Counted from the stretch's first letter, positions 33,752 through 43,470 are shown. The stretch is DNA of 64,000 nucleotides from CBDCGV01 sp965216955 (GCA_965216955.1 CBDCGV010000008.1:124001-188000), one strand, 5' to 3'. The notes: generated from the sequence alone by a model not told the origin. Numbers and translations are program-made.

Positions 33752-34331
33752 TTTATTTAACAGGAAAAAGAAGATAGATTTTACCAAAATAAAGCATCCC
33801 ATTAACTATGCTTTTACAGTTAATGGTGTTAAATATTATCAATTTGAAGATTCCTTCAATATTCCATACGAGAGAGCTTTAAAATCAATCATCTTTTTTG
33901 AAGAGTTACGAATGAAGTGTACGTATGAGTATATCACTAAGCATCAAAAAGCACTAGATAAACTGCTTACTGATCCAAAGAAAATTAACCTGTTTGAAGT
34001 TAAAAAGCTCAATGATCAATTAGGAGAAAGATTAAATCTCGCTTATGATATTGATACAATGTATAAACTGTGTAGCGTTGTTTTCTTTGATGAGACAGAA
34101 GATCCAAGGGTTTACAACTATAAATATAATTACAAGAAAATTGATTCATGGAAGGAGCATAAAAGCGCAAAGGATTTTTTTTTGCAACAGCCTATCGTGA
34201 CCTTACTTCCATTTTTGAAAGAGCACGGGGAGAATTTGAATATTTATTCGATGGCGGTTCAGAAAGTGAACAAGATACATTTGGAAAGCCTCCAGGCTAT
34301 TTTATTGGAGCAATTGACAAGCGACAATTAG
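33735..34331 (+). CDS. tail assembly chaperone, zero-frame product
   Basis: 198 aa, encoded just upstream of the tape measure, the position of lambda gpG. The first about 147 residues (to the T9 run at 34175) are shared with the frameshift product. The tail after it (LQQPIVTLLPFLKEHG) is specific to the non-shifted protein. Helical, with Lys-rich N-terminus (FNRKKKIDFTKIKH). It would bind the tape measure and help tail polymerisation, by analogy with gpG. Confidence 0.7.
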   Translation: MSLLANLFNRKKKIDFTKIKHPINYAFTVNGVKYYQFEDSFNIPYERALKSIIFFEELRMKCTYEYITKHQKALDKLLTDPKKINLFEVKKLNDQLGERLNLAYDIDTMYKLCSVVFFDETEDPRVYNYKYNYKKIDSWKEHKSAKDFFLQQPIVTLLPFLKEHGENLNIYSMAVQKVNKIHLESLQAILLEQLTSDN

Positions 34332-34480
34332 AAAATGAGATGGCCATAGTAGATTTTGATCCAAGTAAGCTACATGAAGCGAGAAACATCACAATTTGGG
34401 AGTACTTAACATTACTCAATACAAAACTAAAAATGCATAGTAAGATGAAGAGCGATGTCAGTCCAAAACATACTAATTGA
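33735..34480 (+). CDS. tail assembly chaperone, -1 frameshift product (gpGT-like)
   Basis: Shifting -1 at T9 (34175-34183) moves translation into an open frame of 98 codons that reads GCA ACA GCC TAT and onward, ending at TGA 34478-34480. The extension is clearly protein-like (AYRDLTSIFERARGEFEYLF, GYFIGAIDKRQLENEMA, ITIWEYLTLLNTKL) and has no start codon of its own before the middle. It overlaps the tape-measure start by 26 bp. This matches the G/GT arrangement of long-tailed phages. Confidence 0.72.
34175..34183 (+). promoter_or_regulatory. T9 slippery sequence for -1 frameshifting
   Basis: The zero-frame codons are GAT TTT TTT TTG, which contains the ideal heptamer T TTT TTT. A single-base homopolymer sequencing error could give the same picture. 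Confidence 0.7.
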
Positions 34481-37160
34481 ATTTTCAGCAGAAACCACAG
34501 AGTTAAAAACTGCTATTGATATTCTTGAAGAGCAAGGGTTAATCGATAAAAAGCTTGCCGATCAATATCGAAATACTAACAAGGTTTTCAAAGAACGAAA
34601 TAATGCGTTAAAGCAATCATTATCTATTCAAAAAGAGAATGATGCAGCAATTGATAAAACAACCTCTAAAATTGATGCACTTAACACGGCTTTTAAAACA
34701 GCAGATAAAGCCTTTGTTGGAAAGGTGTCTGTTCAAGCACTTAAGGATATTGAAAAAGCAGCTGGTAAATCAGAAGATGAATTTGAAAACTTAAATGACA
34801 TACTCAATGCAGTTAAGAACAATTTTGATAAGTTAGATCTTAGTCCTGAAGAATTTGAACAACTTAATTTTTTAATAGGTGCCGGAGAAGAAACTTTAAA
34901 GCAGTTTGGAAATCAATCTGAACAGGTTACACAGAAGAAGAAAAAACTAACAACCGAGCTGCGGGATTTGAGAGAAGAATTAGCCCTTCTTAAAATTGAA
35001 GGAAAAGAAAACACCCAAGAATTCAAGGATATGGCTCAAAAAGCTGCCACTCTTCAGGATGCATTAGATGATGCTTCTCGTGAAATCAGAGGCATGGCCA
35101 ACGACACTGCTACATTAAGTGGTTTAGTTGATGTTGGTGGTGCAGCAGTAGGAATATTTTCAGCATGGGAAGGAGCTATTGCATTAGTAGGCGCTGAGAA
35201 TGAAGACCTACAGAGAACACTTGTTAAGCTTAATGGGCTAATTGCTATTCTTAATGGATTAACTCAGGTTCAAAATATCTTACAAAAGGAAAGTGCTGGA
35301 ACGATTTTATTAAAGTCTGTACGAACGAAAGCACTTGCATCTATTCAGAGAGCCTACAATGCTGTTGTAGGTACATCTACAGGACTGTTAAAAGCGTTTA
35401 AAATAGCATTGGCCAGCACAGGAATAGGACTATTTATAATTGCACTTGGAACACTTTTAACTAGGTTGTCAATATTCAACAAAAGGGTAGATGAATCAAC
35501 AGATTCACTTCGTGAACTTGGTCAGGAAGTAGACAATATTAGTTCTAAAGTTGGGGAAGAGATATTTAATTCTCTATCACAAGTAGATGGAGGACTTCAA
35601 ACTTTTGATCAGCGTTTGCAGAAAATTGGAGGTACAATAAAATTACTTACTAAAGGAGAGCTTGAAAGTTTAAAACTCTTTTTGGAAGAAAATCTTAGTA
35701 GAGCGTTGCGAGATGCTGCAAATGCACAGGGCGAATTTGATAAGAATTTAGCAGACACAACAGTTAGCGCACTTGAAACCGAATTAGAAAAGGTTAATGC
35801 AGAATTAGAGTTGTTTAAAATTAAAACTGATGAAACTAAAAAGAAACTTGACGCTGCTTCTGGTTCATTAGAGTTTTTAAAAAATAAAGTAACAAAAGCT
35901 AGAGAAGAATTCGAAAGGTTGGATTCTAGTACTCCAGGGTTTGAGAAGGCACTTTTTAATCTTGTCAAACTAGAAAAGGCTTATGATTCCCTTCAAAGAA
36001 GAATTGAGTTTTTGCGACTAGAACCTGAAGATGTTGACATTGATGGTTTTACCAATGAATTTATAGAGCAATTCAAAGACACAGATATTTATGAGCCATT
36101 AAGAAAACAACTCAATGAAAGTTTTAAAGAATTATCTGATCAACCAATTGAACCAGATATAGATGAATCTGATTTTAACTCCATAACTTCTAAGTATGAT
36201 ACCATTCTTAGATTTCAATTAGCAACTAACAATGGTCTGAAATCTGAAAGCGAAATCATTCAGGACAATCTAAAAGAAAAGATTGCTGCTCTAGAAAAAG
36301 AGAAGCTATTTACAATTGAATATTTTGAGCTCAAAGATCAACTACGAAAACAAGAAGAGGCAGAGGAAAAAAGAATTGAAGAACAACGTTTAGTTCTAGC
36401 AGCTTCAAGGATTGGAACAGCAGATAATATTGGCTCATCTGCCTTTGATATTACTCAAAGTTATTTCAATGCGGAACTACAGGCTTTACAAAATCAGAAA
36501 GATCAACAATTAATATCAGAAGAAGAATTTGCACGTAAAAAAGCCTCCATTCAACGTAAGCAAGCTATCGCAAGTAGGGCACAGGCTGTATTTGAAATAG
36601 GAATCAATACAGCAAGTGCAATTGTCGAAGCATTGCCTAATATTCCTTTATCAATTATTGCAGGAACAATTGGGGCTGCCCAGCTCACGTTTGCACTTTC
36701 TAGAAAGATACCACAGTTTAGAAAAGGTACTCCTAAGGCACCTTCTGGTTTTAAGTGGGTCGGTGAAGATGGACCTGAATTAATACATGATGGTGGTGGT
36801 TATCCAATTATAACAAATGAAGACAGTGAAGAATTAGCCTCACTACTTGATAAATACAGCATTAGCCATAGTATCAAACCTCCTGATGCACCTAAAGTCA
36901 GGGCATTACAAAACACTACATTACCATCTCTACCAAAACAAGTAATTCAGAATATTTATAACAACAGTGTAGGCAACAATATTGATTATAAAAAACTAGC
37001 GGTTGTCATGGTACAAGAACTTAACTCTAGTGATAGAAAAAAATCAAAGGAAAAGTACATTCAAAAGAAAAGAGATGAATATAAGACTAACAGGAGATGG
37101 AATAAACTATATCAAGTGATCGGAAAAACTAATAACAATAAATATACTTACAATGAGTGA
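34455..37160 (+). CDS. tail tape measure protein
   Basis: 901 aa, the longest phage gene. Long helical/coiled N-terminal part, hydrophobic stretches around residues 225-345 (VGGAAVGIFSAWEGAIALV, STGIGLFIIALGTLLTRL), coiled coils to about 700, then the tape-measure C-terminus (AQAVFEIGINTASAIVEALP, FRKGTPKAPSGFKWVGEDGPELI). It sets tail length and contributes to DNA passage. Its size implies a long non-contractile tail of roughly 130 nm by the usual 1.5 angstrom per residue rule; inference. Confidence 0.9.
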   Translation: MSVQNILIEFSAETTELKTAIDILEEQGLIDKKLADQYRNTNKVFKERNNALKQSLSIQKENDAAIDKTTSKIDALNTAFKTADKAFVGKVSVQALKDIEKAAGKSEDEFENLNDILNAVKNNFDKLDLSPEEFEQLNFLIGAGEETLKQFGNQSEQVTQKKKKLTTELRDLREELALLKIEGKENTQEFKDMAQKAATLQDALDDASREIRGMANDTATLSGLVDVGGAAVGIFSAWEGAIALVGAENEDLQRTLVKLNGLIAILNGLTQVQNILQKESAGTILLKSVRTKALASIQRAYNAVVGTSTGLLKAFKIALASTGIGLFIIALGTLLTRLSIFNKRVDESTDSLRELGQEVDNISSKVGEEIFNSLSQVDGGLQTFDQRLQKIGGTIKLLTKGELESLKLFLEENLSRALRDAANAQGEFDKNLADTTVSALETELEKVNAELELFKIKTDETKKKLDAASGSLEFLKNKVTKAREEFERLDSSTPGFEKALFNLVKLEKAYDSLQRRIEFLRLEPEDVDIDGFTNEFIEQFKDTDIYEPLRKQLNESFKELSDQPIEPDIDESDFNSITSKYDTILRFQLATNNGLKSESEIIQDNLKEKIAALEKEKLFTIEYFELKDQLRKQEEAEEKRIEEQRLVLAASRIGTADNIGSSAFDITQSYFNAELQALQNQKDQQLISEEEFARKKASIQRKQAIASRAQAVFEIGINTASAIVEALPNIPLSIIAGTIGAAQLTFALSRKIPQFRKGTPKAPSGFKWVGEDGPELIHDGGGYPIITNEDSEELASLLDKYSISHSIKPPDAPKVRALQNTTLPSLPKQVIQNIYNNSVGNNIDYKKLAVVMVQELNSSDRKKSKEKYIQKKRDEYKTNRRWNKLYQVIGKTNNNKYTYNE

Positions 37161-39126
37161 ATTTAGATTTTTAATTGATGGAGATGAGGTAAATTCATTG
37201 GATATAGGTGGACAGAATACCTTTGAATATGAAATTAGAAGGGATGATGAAAATGTTTTGCGTGATGTTCCCCATATAAAGCCAACATTCTATGATGATG
37301 CTTATAAGAAGATCTGTGATATAATAAAAGCAGATGGCATATGTGCTCAATTTCCGGTTAAAGTACTTTTTAGAGAAAAACCTAATGAAAGATTTAATTT
37401 AGAATACAATGGACAAATTAAAGGTCCGGGTCTAACTTTTACACTATTTGATGAAGAAACAGGTTGTTCATGTGAGACTAATATTATTGATGATTCCTAT
37501 CAGGCCAATATAAAACAAAACCAAGAACAGGAGGTATATCTAAATGAAGAAAAATCATTGAATGAGCAAACTATTTCTCCATTGATTCCACGGTCAGCAA
37601 AAATGTTTAATCCAACAAACGGTGACTATGAATATACAATTGAAGCATATAAAATATCTGATGTATTAAAATATTTAATTTCCTATTTAAGTGATAGTCA
37701 GGTTGAACTTATTACAAATTACTTTGATTCCGGTGAAGGTGAAGATTTGTACCTCTCAAAGGCATACGAACTTAGAAATCAGAATGGTTCTGAAATCCCT
37801 CAATTATCATATAAAGAACTCCACAATGAATTAGATGTAATATATTTTTTAGGTAGAGAATATAACATAAGCAGTAAAGAATTCTTTACCGAACAAAGGG
37901 ATGAAATGTTTGATGATGAAGTAGTATTGACCCTTAAAAATGTTTCTAATATTGAATTTAAAACAGATACCAATAGATTGTATTCAAGAATAAAAGTAGG
38001 AGCTGATAACTACTCTCCATTTAATGATGATACTGCTAGTTTTAGAGAATTAAATTTAACTACCCACAGAGAAGAAAGTTTCAATATTAAGAATGGATGT
38101 AACCGTAATAAAGTATTGGACTTAGTGAACAAGTTTATTATTGGTTCTAATACGATTGAAGAAATCTTAAAAGGAAATGACAGTTTTGATGACAATATTG
38201 TCCTTTTCCAAGCCGAAGAAGTAAATGGTGAACTAAGAGCAAAACAGTTTTTAACGTATAGCACAAAGCCCTACTACAATGAAAACCTGATGAATTTTAA
38301 AAAGCTCCAAAGGTGGAAAGAACAAATACAGGAGCAAATAAATGATATTGTTGGGACATCTGCATATGAAGATACCTTTTGGGAATATAGACCGTTTATT
38401 TCTGGCCTAGCAGCAATAAATGATACTGGTAGATGGATTGCAAAACAGAATTATACGAATATTTCTTTTGAGTGTAAAACAATAGCAGCTCTGCAAGCAC
38501 GCTATCAAGCTACTCAAACACCAGTAAATGATGGGCAATATAGGGTAAGATTAAGCCTTTACCATTTAGATGCATCCAATGCAATACTAAACACCTATGA
38601 TTCTTCGTGGCAAACATATTTAACAGATGGTGCTACACATGAACTTAATTTCATATCTCCTCAAATTAATGTGAATGCAGGAGAAAGAGTACAATTTTGG
38701 ATAAGGTTTGAACATGTTAGTGATGGCACTGGTCCATTTGGTAGTATTGGAAATGCTACAGCATCTTGGAAAGCTGGATTTACAGCACCAAGTGTTACTG
38801 ATAAGGTAAAAAGAGCTGTTGATTCAGGTTTTTCAGGAGCAGGATTCTTTTCACCTTCCAATGCACTGGAACAGGCGGTTGCACATAAAAAAGTGGTTTT
38901 TGATTTTGATATTAATACAGATGAAAAGGACAACAAAATCAATGAGGTTTCATTCAATCATGTAATCTGTAAAGATGAGTTTGAAAATTTGGTAGCAAAA
39001 AAACGTGGTACAATAGAAGTTGACAATGAAGAGCTTGTCTTCCATTCAAGCATTAAGAGTGTGTTTTATAATTATGAAACATCAATAGCAAGATTTAAAG
39101 TCATAACTAATGATGTAATTTGTTAA
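37153..39126 (+). CDS. distal tail / baseplate-like protein
   Basis: 657 aa directly after the tape measure with an 8-bp overlap, where distal tail and tail-associated proteins are encoded. Begins MSEFRFLIDGDEVNSLDIGG; a middle part contains SYKELHNELDVIYFLGREYN and FKTDTNRLYSRIKVGADNY, which resembles tail-hub domains. A carbohydrate-binding-like stretch follows (GERVQFWIRFEHV). No enzymatic motif. The assignment rests mainly on position. Confidence 0.65.
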   Translation: MSEFRFLIDGDEVNSLDIGGQNTFEYEIRRDDENVLRDVPHIKPTFYDDAYKKICDIIKADGICAQFPVKVLFREKPNERFNLEYNGQIKGPGLTFTLFDEETGCSCETNIIDDSYQANIKQNQEQEVYLNEEKSLNEQTISPLIPRSAKMFNPTNGDYEYTIEAYKISDVLKYLISYLSDSQVELITNYFDSGEGEDLYLSKAYELRNQNGSEIPQLSYKELHNELDVIYFLGREYNISSKEFFTEQRDEMFDDEVVLTLKNVSNIEFKTDTNRLYSRIKVGADNYSPFNDDTASFRELNLTTHREESFNIKNGCNRNKVLDLVNKFIIGSNTIEEILKGNDSFDDNIVLFQAEEVNGELRAKQFLTYSTKPYYNENLMNFKKLQRWKEQIQEQINDIVGTSAYEDTFWEYRPFISGLAAINDTGRWIAKQNYTNISFECKTIAALQARYQATQTPVNDGQYRVRLSLYHLDASNAILNTYDSSWQTYLTDGATHELNFISPQINVNAGERVQFWIRFEHVSDGTGPFGSIGNATASWKAGFTAPSVTDKVKRAVDSGFSGAGFFSPSNALEQAVAHKKVVFDFDINTDEKDNKINEVSFNHVICKDEFENLVAKKRGTIEVDNEELVFHSSIKSVFYNYETSIARFKVITNDVIC

Positions 39127-39485
39127 GGAAAACAAGAGTTTTCAGTTTTAAGATAAATAGCTTCAACAGGGTCAAAATCAGTAAAAAAAGTATAATTAAG
39201 CACCATTGAATCTGAAGTTAAAGTCAATATTATTGAAGTAGAGTTATGGTTGGTAACAGATATTTGATTTCCACTTAAAGTATAGTTCGTAGATCCAAGC
39301 CCTACACCACCAACAACAGAACTATTAAAACAAAGCTCATTAGGAGCAAGTGTAACAGTTTGTTCTTGCCATTCACCAATTAGGATATCGATTATTTCTT
39401 CTTCAGAAAGTCCTAAAGGGTTGGAGTTGTCGTCGCTGCAACTTATGAAAAGGAATCCAATTAATAAACAAAATAAGTATTTCAT
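39123..39485 (-). CDS. prophage-encoded lipoprotein (moron)
   Basis: 120 aa with a lipoprotein signal (LLIGFLFISCSDDNSNP; lipobox Cys about 16) and a small lipocalin-like beta domain (IDILIGEWQEQTVTL, NYTLSGNQISVTNHN). It is on the strand opposite to the tail genes with its partner at 39498, 12 bp apart. It fits a gene expressed by the lysogen; a role in surface exclusion or fitness is inference. Its stop overlaps that of the tail gene by 4 bp. Confidence 0.75.
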   Translation of the reverse strand: MKYLFCLLIGFLFISCSDDNSNPLGLSEEEIIDILIGEWQEQTVTLAPNELCFNSSVVGGVGLGSTNYTLSGNQISVTNHNSTSIILTLTSDSMVLNYTFFTDFDPVEAIYLKTENSCFP

Positions 39486-39497
39486 AGTTTTAATATT

Positions 39498-40079
39498 TTA
39501 GTGTAAATAACATCTACCGCTAGAATTTTTAGTAGTATTCTTGCATCTAGTGCCTTTTTGCGTATATCCGCTACATCTAACAGCAGTACTATAATTGCTT
39601 TTATAATTGTAATAACTGCGAGAATAAGAAGACTTTTGTTTAGAATTATTGTTTAAATCTTTTCTGTATTTAACATTATTAATTACATCTCTTCCGGGAA
39701 AATCTGTATTTGGTAAAAATAAATAACCTTTGGAATTGTTAAAACGAGCTTCAAAGTATACACTTTTGACCCCAAAAATTGTTATGCTATCTCCGTCGTT
39801 GACAGTATATACAGTTTTTCCATAACCAGGATTCTCAGTAGCTTCTACACTCTTATAGGTTCTAACTTCAATTTTTATTCCTTCTTTGTGAATCTTGTCG
39901 GCTATCAATTGATTAATACTATCAATTCTTTCCTTAATTAATTCTTGCTTCTTATATAGAACTGTTACTTTATTTTTGAGAGATTCTTTATCTACTAATA
40001 ATTGATCTAAAGATTGTGTCGTTTGACCAAAAGAAGATATTGACAAAAATAGAAGGGTAAACAATACAGGGTATTTCAT
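39498..40079 (-). CDS. prophage-encoded secreted protein with Cys/His C-terminal motif (moron)
   Basis: 193 aa with a signal peptide (MKYPVLFTLLFLSISSFGQ), a coiled segment (LKNKVTVLYKKQELIKERID), an SH3-like beta stretch and a C-terminal motif C-x10-C-x10-C-x2-H (RCSGYTQKGTRCKNTTK, GRCYLH). That motif is a small zinc-binding tail common in Bacteroidota exported proteins. Promoter box at 40100-40107. Forms a two-gene operon with the lipoprotein, antisense to the late genes. Confidence 0.75.
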   Translation of the reverse strand: MKYPVLFTLLFLSISSFGQTTQSLDQLLVDKESLKNKVTVLYKKQELIKERIDSINQLIADKIHKEGIKIEVRTYKSVEATENPGYGKTVYTVNDGDSITIFGVKSVYFEARFNNSKGYLFLPNTDFPGRDVINNVKYRKDLNNNSKQKSSYSRSYYNYKSNYSTAVRCSGYTQKGTRCKNTTKNSSGRCYLH

Positions 40080-40099
40080 TTCAATGAATTTAACTAAAT

Positions 40100-40107
40100 C
40101 AAATATA
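40100..40107 (-). promoter_or_regulatory. -7 box for the two-gene moron operon
   Basis: Minus strand reads TATATTTG, 20 bases before the ATG at 40079. Fits the Bacteroidota consensus TAnnTTTG. Confidence 0.5.
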
Positions 40108-40165
40108 ACAGTATTTATAAATATAGGTTATTTTATAATAGTTATCAAAACTAACTTAAAATTAA

Positions 40166-40173
40166 TATATTTG
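40166..40173 (+). promoter_or_regulatory. -7 box in leaderless layout before the second tail operon
   Basis: TATATTTG-TTAT-ATG, the same geometry as at 32843-32855. It restarts late transcription after the opposite-strand morons. Confidence 0.55.
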
Positions 40174-40177
40174 TTAT

Positions 40178-40540
40178 ATGGGTTCAATCACAGAAATAAA
40201 AAAGGCTTTTCAAACTTCTGATGGTACCATTTTCGCAACTCGTAAGGAAGCACAAAAACATGAAGCTTTGACAAGCAAAAAACAGCTTCTTGGAGATATT
40301 GTCAAATTCTTAGCATCAGAAGGAAAGTTAAATACTTCTGTATTAGATACCTCATTATCAAAAGAGGAGCTAGAAAAATTGCTACAAGAAAAATTTAATG
40401 AATTCATGGCGCACTATAAAACTTTGGAGGAGGAGTTTAATAAAGTGACTGCAAGACACAAAAGGGCAAAAGAAATAATTTCAAAGTATGGGTTTAACCA
40501 TACCAATAGGACAGGGAGTAGCCCTAAATCCAAAAAGTAA
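40178..40540 (+). CDS. phage protein, function unknown
   Basis: 120 aa. N-terminal beta strand (AFQTSDGTIFATRKEAQKHEAL, a common small phage motif), then helical coiled coil (LSKEELEKLLQEKFNEFMAHY). Its last 53 bp overlap the next gene in another frame. No function recognised. Confidence 0.55.
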   Translation: MGSITEIKKAFQTSDGTIFATRKEAQKHEALTSKKQLLGDIVKFLASEGKLNTSVLDTSLSKEELEKLLQEKFNEFMAHYKTLEEEFNKVTARHKRAKEIISKYGFNHTNRTGSSPKSKK

Positions 40541-42611
40541 TTTTGTAAGGGATGTCTGCCCTGATAAGCCTACCTGTTTTCAATTGGTTGAAAATGTGGT
40601 TGGAGATAATTTACTTTCCACCTGGACAATAGAAGACTTGTATGAAGCAACTGAAGAGAATGGCAAAATATGTGGAACCAATTTTTTAGAGAAGGTAGGA
40701 ACCGGGAGTACGGGGGTACAATTTGACACACAACCAAATGCAGGTTTAAATATTTTTGATTTCGCATTTCAAGCAATTAATGATTTTACAGCCACAGAAA
40801 CAAAGACCCACAAGTTTTATTGGAAAACTTGGCAAGATAACTTACTAGATGGTAACATACCAGGAACAACAGACGAAGGTTATGCAGTAGTGCCCTATAT
40901 TAATGGAGTAGCATACCTTACTGAGGTGTTTACATACTTTGAGGCAGACCCATCATTAAACAATGAGTTGATATCAGTTCCACTTAATGCAGGGGATGTG
41001 GTCAACTGGAAAATACATATAGATAGAGTTTTTAAGCCTAATACAAATTCATGGTTTGCAGCCGTATTTGCCAGCAACATAACTATTGATGTGTTTTGGG
41101 GTAGCAGGATATATCAGGAATTGACTTTAGAAGTAGATAAAAAGTATAAGTTTTCATGGAAACACACTTTATCAGGAAGATTTGATGTGAATGTTTTCGA
41201 AACCGTATCCAGTAATCAAATTAAAACAGAATCTTACACCAATGAATATGGCGAAGAAAGTTTGTTCTTTGTTGCGACTTCAACCAACATAACTATAGAA
41301 ATAAAACCCAATATTGACATAGAGTATTTACTAGCTAACAACCAAAATACAGAGACAAGCTTATGCATTTATGAAACACTGTTAGAATGCGTCTGCAGCC
41401 TTGATAAGATTGATATATTTGATTGCAAAGGCAACAATATTGATTTAGTGGGAATTGGCTTTGAAGAAACAAATGGTTTATTGTTAGATTCCGTTATCCC
41501 ATTGCTTCCCGATCAATCCATTGAGTTAGACATAAATTTGAAGTGGACGCCACTAATCAATGGTGTTATTATAGGAAATGAATCACCAACCCCAAATAGA
41601 AGTTTTTGGCAGATATCTATTTTCGATAATAAAATTATCTATGTAAACTCTGATGGTCTTGGTAAGTTTATTTTTTGGGAAATAGAGGTTCAAGAGTGGA
41701 CAAATGATAAAGAAGGTGTTTACAACTTAAAGCTTAGAATAGATCAAGGTGATTTTTCATCTCTGGTTGGAGCTACAGCAGGAGCCTATAATGTTGCTGT
41801 TGATGACAGACCCTTTAGTCCGGCGTTTGCAGCTAACCATGTTACTTATATGGGTAGAACTCTAGGGATAGGAGATCCAGCAATTGAAATTTACAATTTA
41901 AGAATAGCTTGGATCAATGGACCACTTGATAATCCATTTACAGGAGAATTAATACTCCCAATAAATGAAGGAACGGGAACAACCACAACAAGTTCTACCA
42001 CACCAACTGTAACAGGAACACTTGAACCTGGTTCAGCGTGGGTAACACGACCATTAATTAATGCTGTTGACATAAATGACTATCAAAAACAAATATGCAT
42101 TGATTGGGCGGTTATTGAAAATGGGAAATACTACCTAAAGTTGACAGATACTTGTGATAACTCATATTGCACAAATCTTTTCAATACTATAGGGGAGAAA
42201 AGTAATGATCATCTACTAATTGAATATTCAAGTGCTAAAGATTTATGTGTAGGAAACGATGTATTAATTCAGGAAGGGTATGAGCATTCATTACTTATTA
42301 AAGGCATCCTACAGAAACCGAAATTAAATAAGAATGAAAACATTATTGAATCCTCAAATGCCAAACTTAAAAATACCAGAAGTAAGCAAAGAATAATATG
42401 GGAGCTTCAACTAACAGAATATTATCCTGTAGAAATTCTAACAGCTTTATCTACCGCATTGATGTTTCCAGAATTTAAGATCGATGGAGAACTCTATCAA
42501 ATTGCAGAAGAACAGGATTTTGAACCAGAATGGAATGACAATACAAACGAAGCTCCAATACTTATTTTTTTACATAAAGTTGGAGAAGATTTTTTACTTA
42601 AAAATTGCTAA
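40488..42611 (+). CDS. large phage tail/structural protein
   Basis: 707 aa, beta-rich with paired cysteines (CPDKPTCFQLV, CICETLLECVCSLDKIDIFDCKG-like pattern). The middle has concanavalin-like features (WQISIFDNKIIYVNSDG) and a Thr/Ser-rich linker (GTTTTSSTTPTVTG) follows near residue 500. The layout suits a tail tip or receptor-contacting protein, but no family is recognised. It ends overlapping the glycosyltransferase ATG by one base. Confidence 0.6.
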   Translation: MGLTIPIGQGVALNPKSNFVRDVCPDKPTCFQLVENVVGDNLLSTWTIEDLYEATEENGKICGTNFLEKVGTGSTGVQFDTQPNAGLNIFDFAFQAINDFTATETKTHKFYWKTWQDNLLDGNIPGTTDEGYAVVPYINGVAYLTEVFTYFEADPSLNNELISVPLNAGDVVNWKIHIDRVFKPNTNSWFAAVFASNITIDVFWGSRIYQELTLEVDKKYKFSWKHTLSGRFDVNVFETVSSNQIKTESYTNEYGEESLFFVATSTNITIEIKPNIDIEYLLANNQNTETSLCIYETLLECVCSLDKIDIFDCKGNNIDLVGIGFEETNGLLLDSVIPLLPDQSIELDINLKWTPLINGVIIGNESPTPNRSFWQISIFDNKIIYVNSDGLGKFIFWEIEVQEWTNDKEGVYNLKLRIDQGDFSSLVGATAGAYNVAVDDRPFSPAFAANHVTYMGRTLGIGDPAIEIYNLRIAWINGPLDNPFTGELILPINEGTGTTTTSSTTPTVTGTLEPGSAWVTRPLINAVDINDYQKQICIDWAVIENGKYYLKLTDTCDNSYCTNLFNTIGEKSNDHLLIEYSSAKDLCVGNDVLIQEGYEHSLLIKGILQKPKLNKNENIIESSNAKLKNTRSKQRIIWELQLTEYYPVEILTALSTALMFPEFKIDGELYQIAEEQDFEPEWNDNTNEAPILIFLHKVGEDFLLKNC

Positions 42612-43468
42612 TGAAAAAAGGAATATTATTAATTGCTATTGGCCACAGTAATTACATGAAAATGGCCATCAATTTAGCAGCTTCAATAAAAGCTACTGAT
42701 TACAATTGTCCAATATGTATTGTACATGATGATGAAACCATCAAGGTATTAAAGGAAAATCAAAAATTCCTATTTGATAAATACGTGAGTTGTCCTAGTA
42801 AAGCATATATGACTAATGGGCAAACAGAGTATATCAAGGCTAAAACATGGATGTATGATCTATCTCCATTCAATGAAACTTTGTTCTTGGATGTTGATAT
42901 GATTTGGCTGTTAAGACATTCACCATTAATGGCCATTCAAAAACTAAGTGGACATAACTGGACAATGGCAAATACTGGTATTGCGAACGAAAGTTACTGG
43001 TGTGATATTGAAGAGGTGAAAAAAGTTTACAAGACAAAAAATCCATTATGGAATTACCACAGTGAATTTGTTTATTTCAAGAAGTGCAAGGAAACCAGAA
43101 AGTATTTTACAGAGGTTAAGAGGCGATATTTAAATCCAAAACTATCAGAGTTGCGAATATTTGGAGGTGCCAGACTTGCAGATGAATTGGCTTTCGAATT
43201 GGCTTCAATTGTAACAGGACAGTACCCACATAAGGAGAACTTTAACCCTGTAATGTGGTATGTAAGAGATGACAAAGAGAAACATTTAAGGACCTACGAA
43301 TTAAAAGACAAATACCTTGCCTATTCGGTTGGAGGCAGTTATAACCCACCTTTTGCAAAAAATAATTATAACATTTTGGCAGCATCAGCATTTGCACGTC
43401 TTGGGCTGCATCACCCATACAAATTGAAAGACAAAAGATCTTTCTTAACTGAACGCGCTGAAATTTAG
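42611..43468 (+). CDS. GT-A type glycosyltransferase-like protein
   Basis: About 285 aa. N-terminal Rossmann-like start (MKKGILLIAIGHSNYMKMA, CPICIVHDDE), a metal-binding DxD-type motif in TLFLDVDMIWL, and the later HSEFVYFKKCKETRKYF. This is the pattern of GT8-like sugar transferases. The ATG at 42611 overlaps the previous stop. Lying between tail and portal genes, it may glycosylate a virion protein or host surface; inference. Confidence 0.65.
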   Translation: MKKGILLIAIGHSNYMKMAINLAASIKATDYNCPICIVHDDETIKVLKENQKFLFDKYVSCPSKAYMTNGQTEYIKAKTWMYDLSPFNETLFLDVDMIWLLRHSPLMAIQKLSGHNWTMANTGIANESYWCDIEEVKKVYKTKNPLWNYHSEFVYFKKCKETRKYFTEVKRRYLNPKLSELRIFGGARLADELAFELASIVTGQYPHKENFNPVMWYVRDDKEKHLRTYELKDKYLAYSVGGSYNPPFAKNNYNILAASAFARLGLHHPYKLKDKRSFLTERAEI

Positions 43469-43470
43469 TT

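Noticed and set aside
39123..40079. Toxin-antitoxin pair
   Set aside because: Both proteins carry export signals and no toxin or antitoxin fold is visible.
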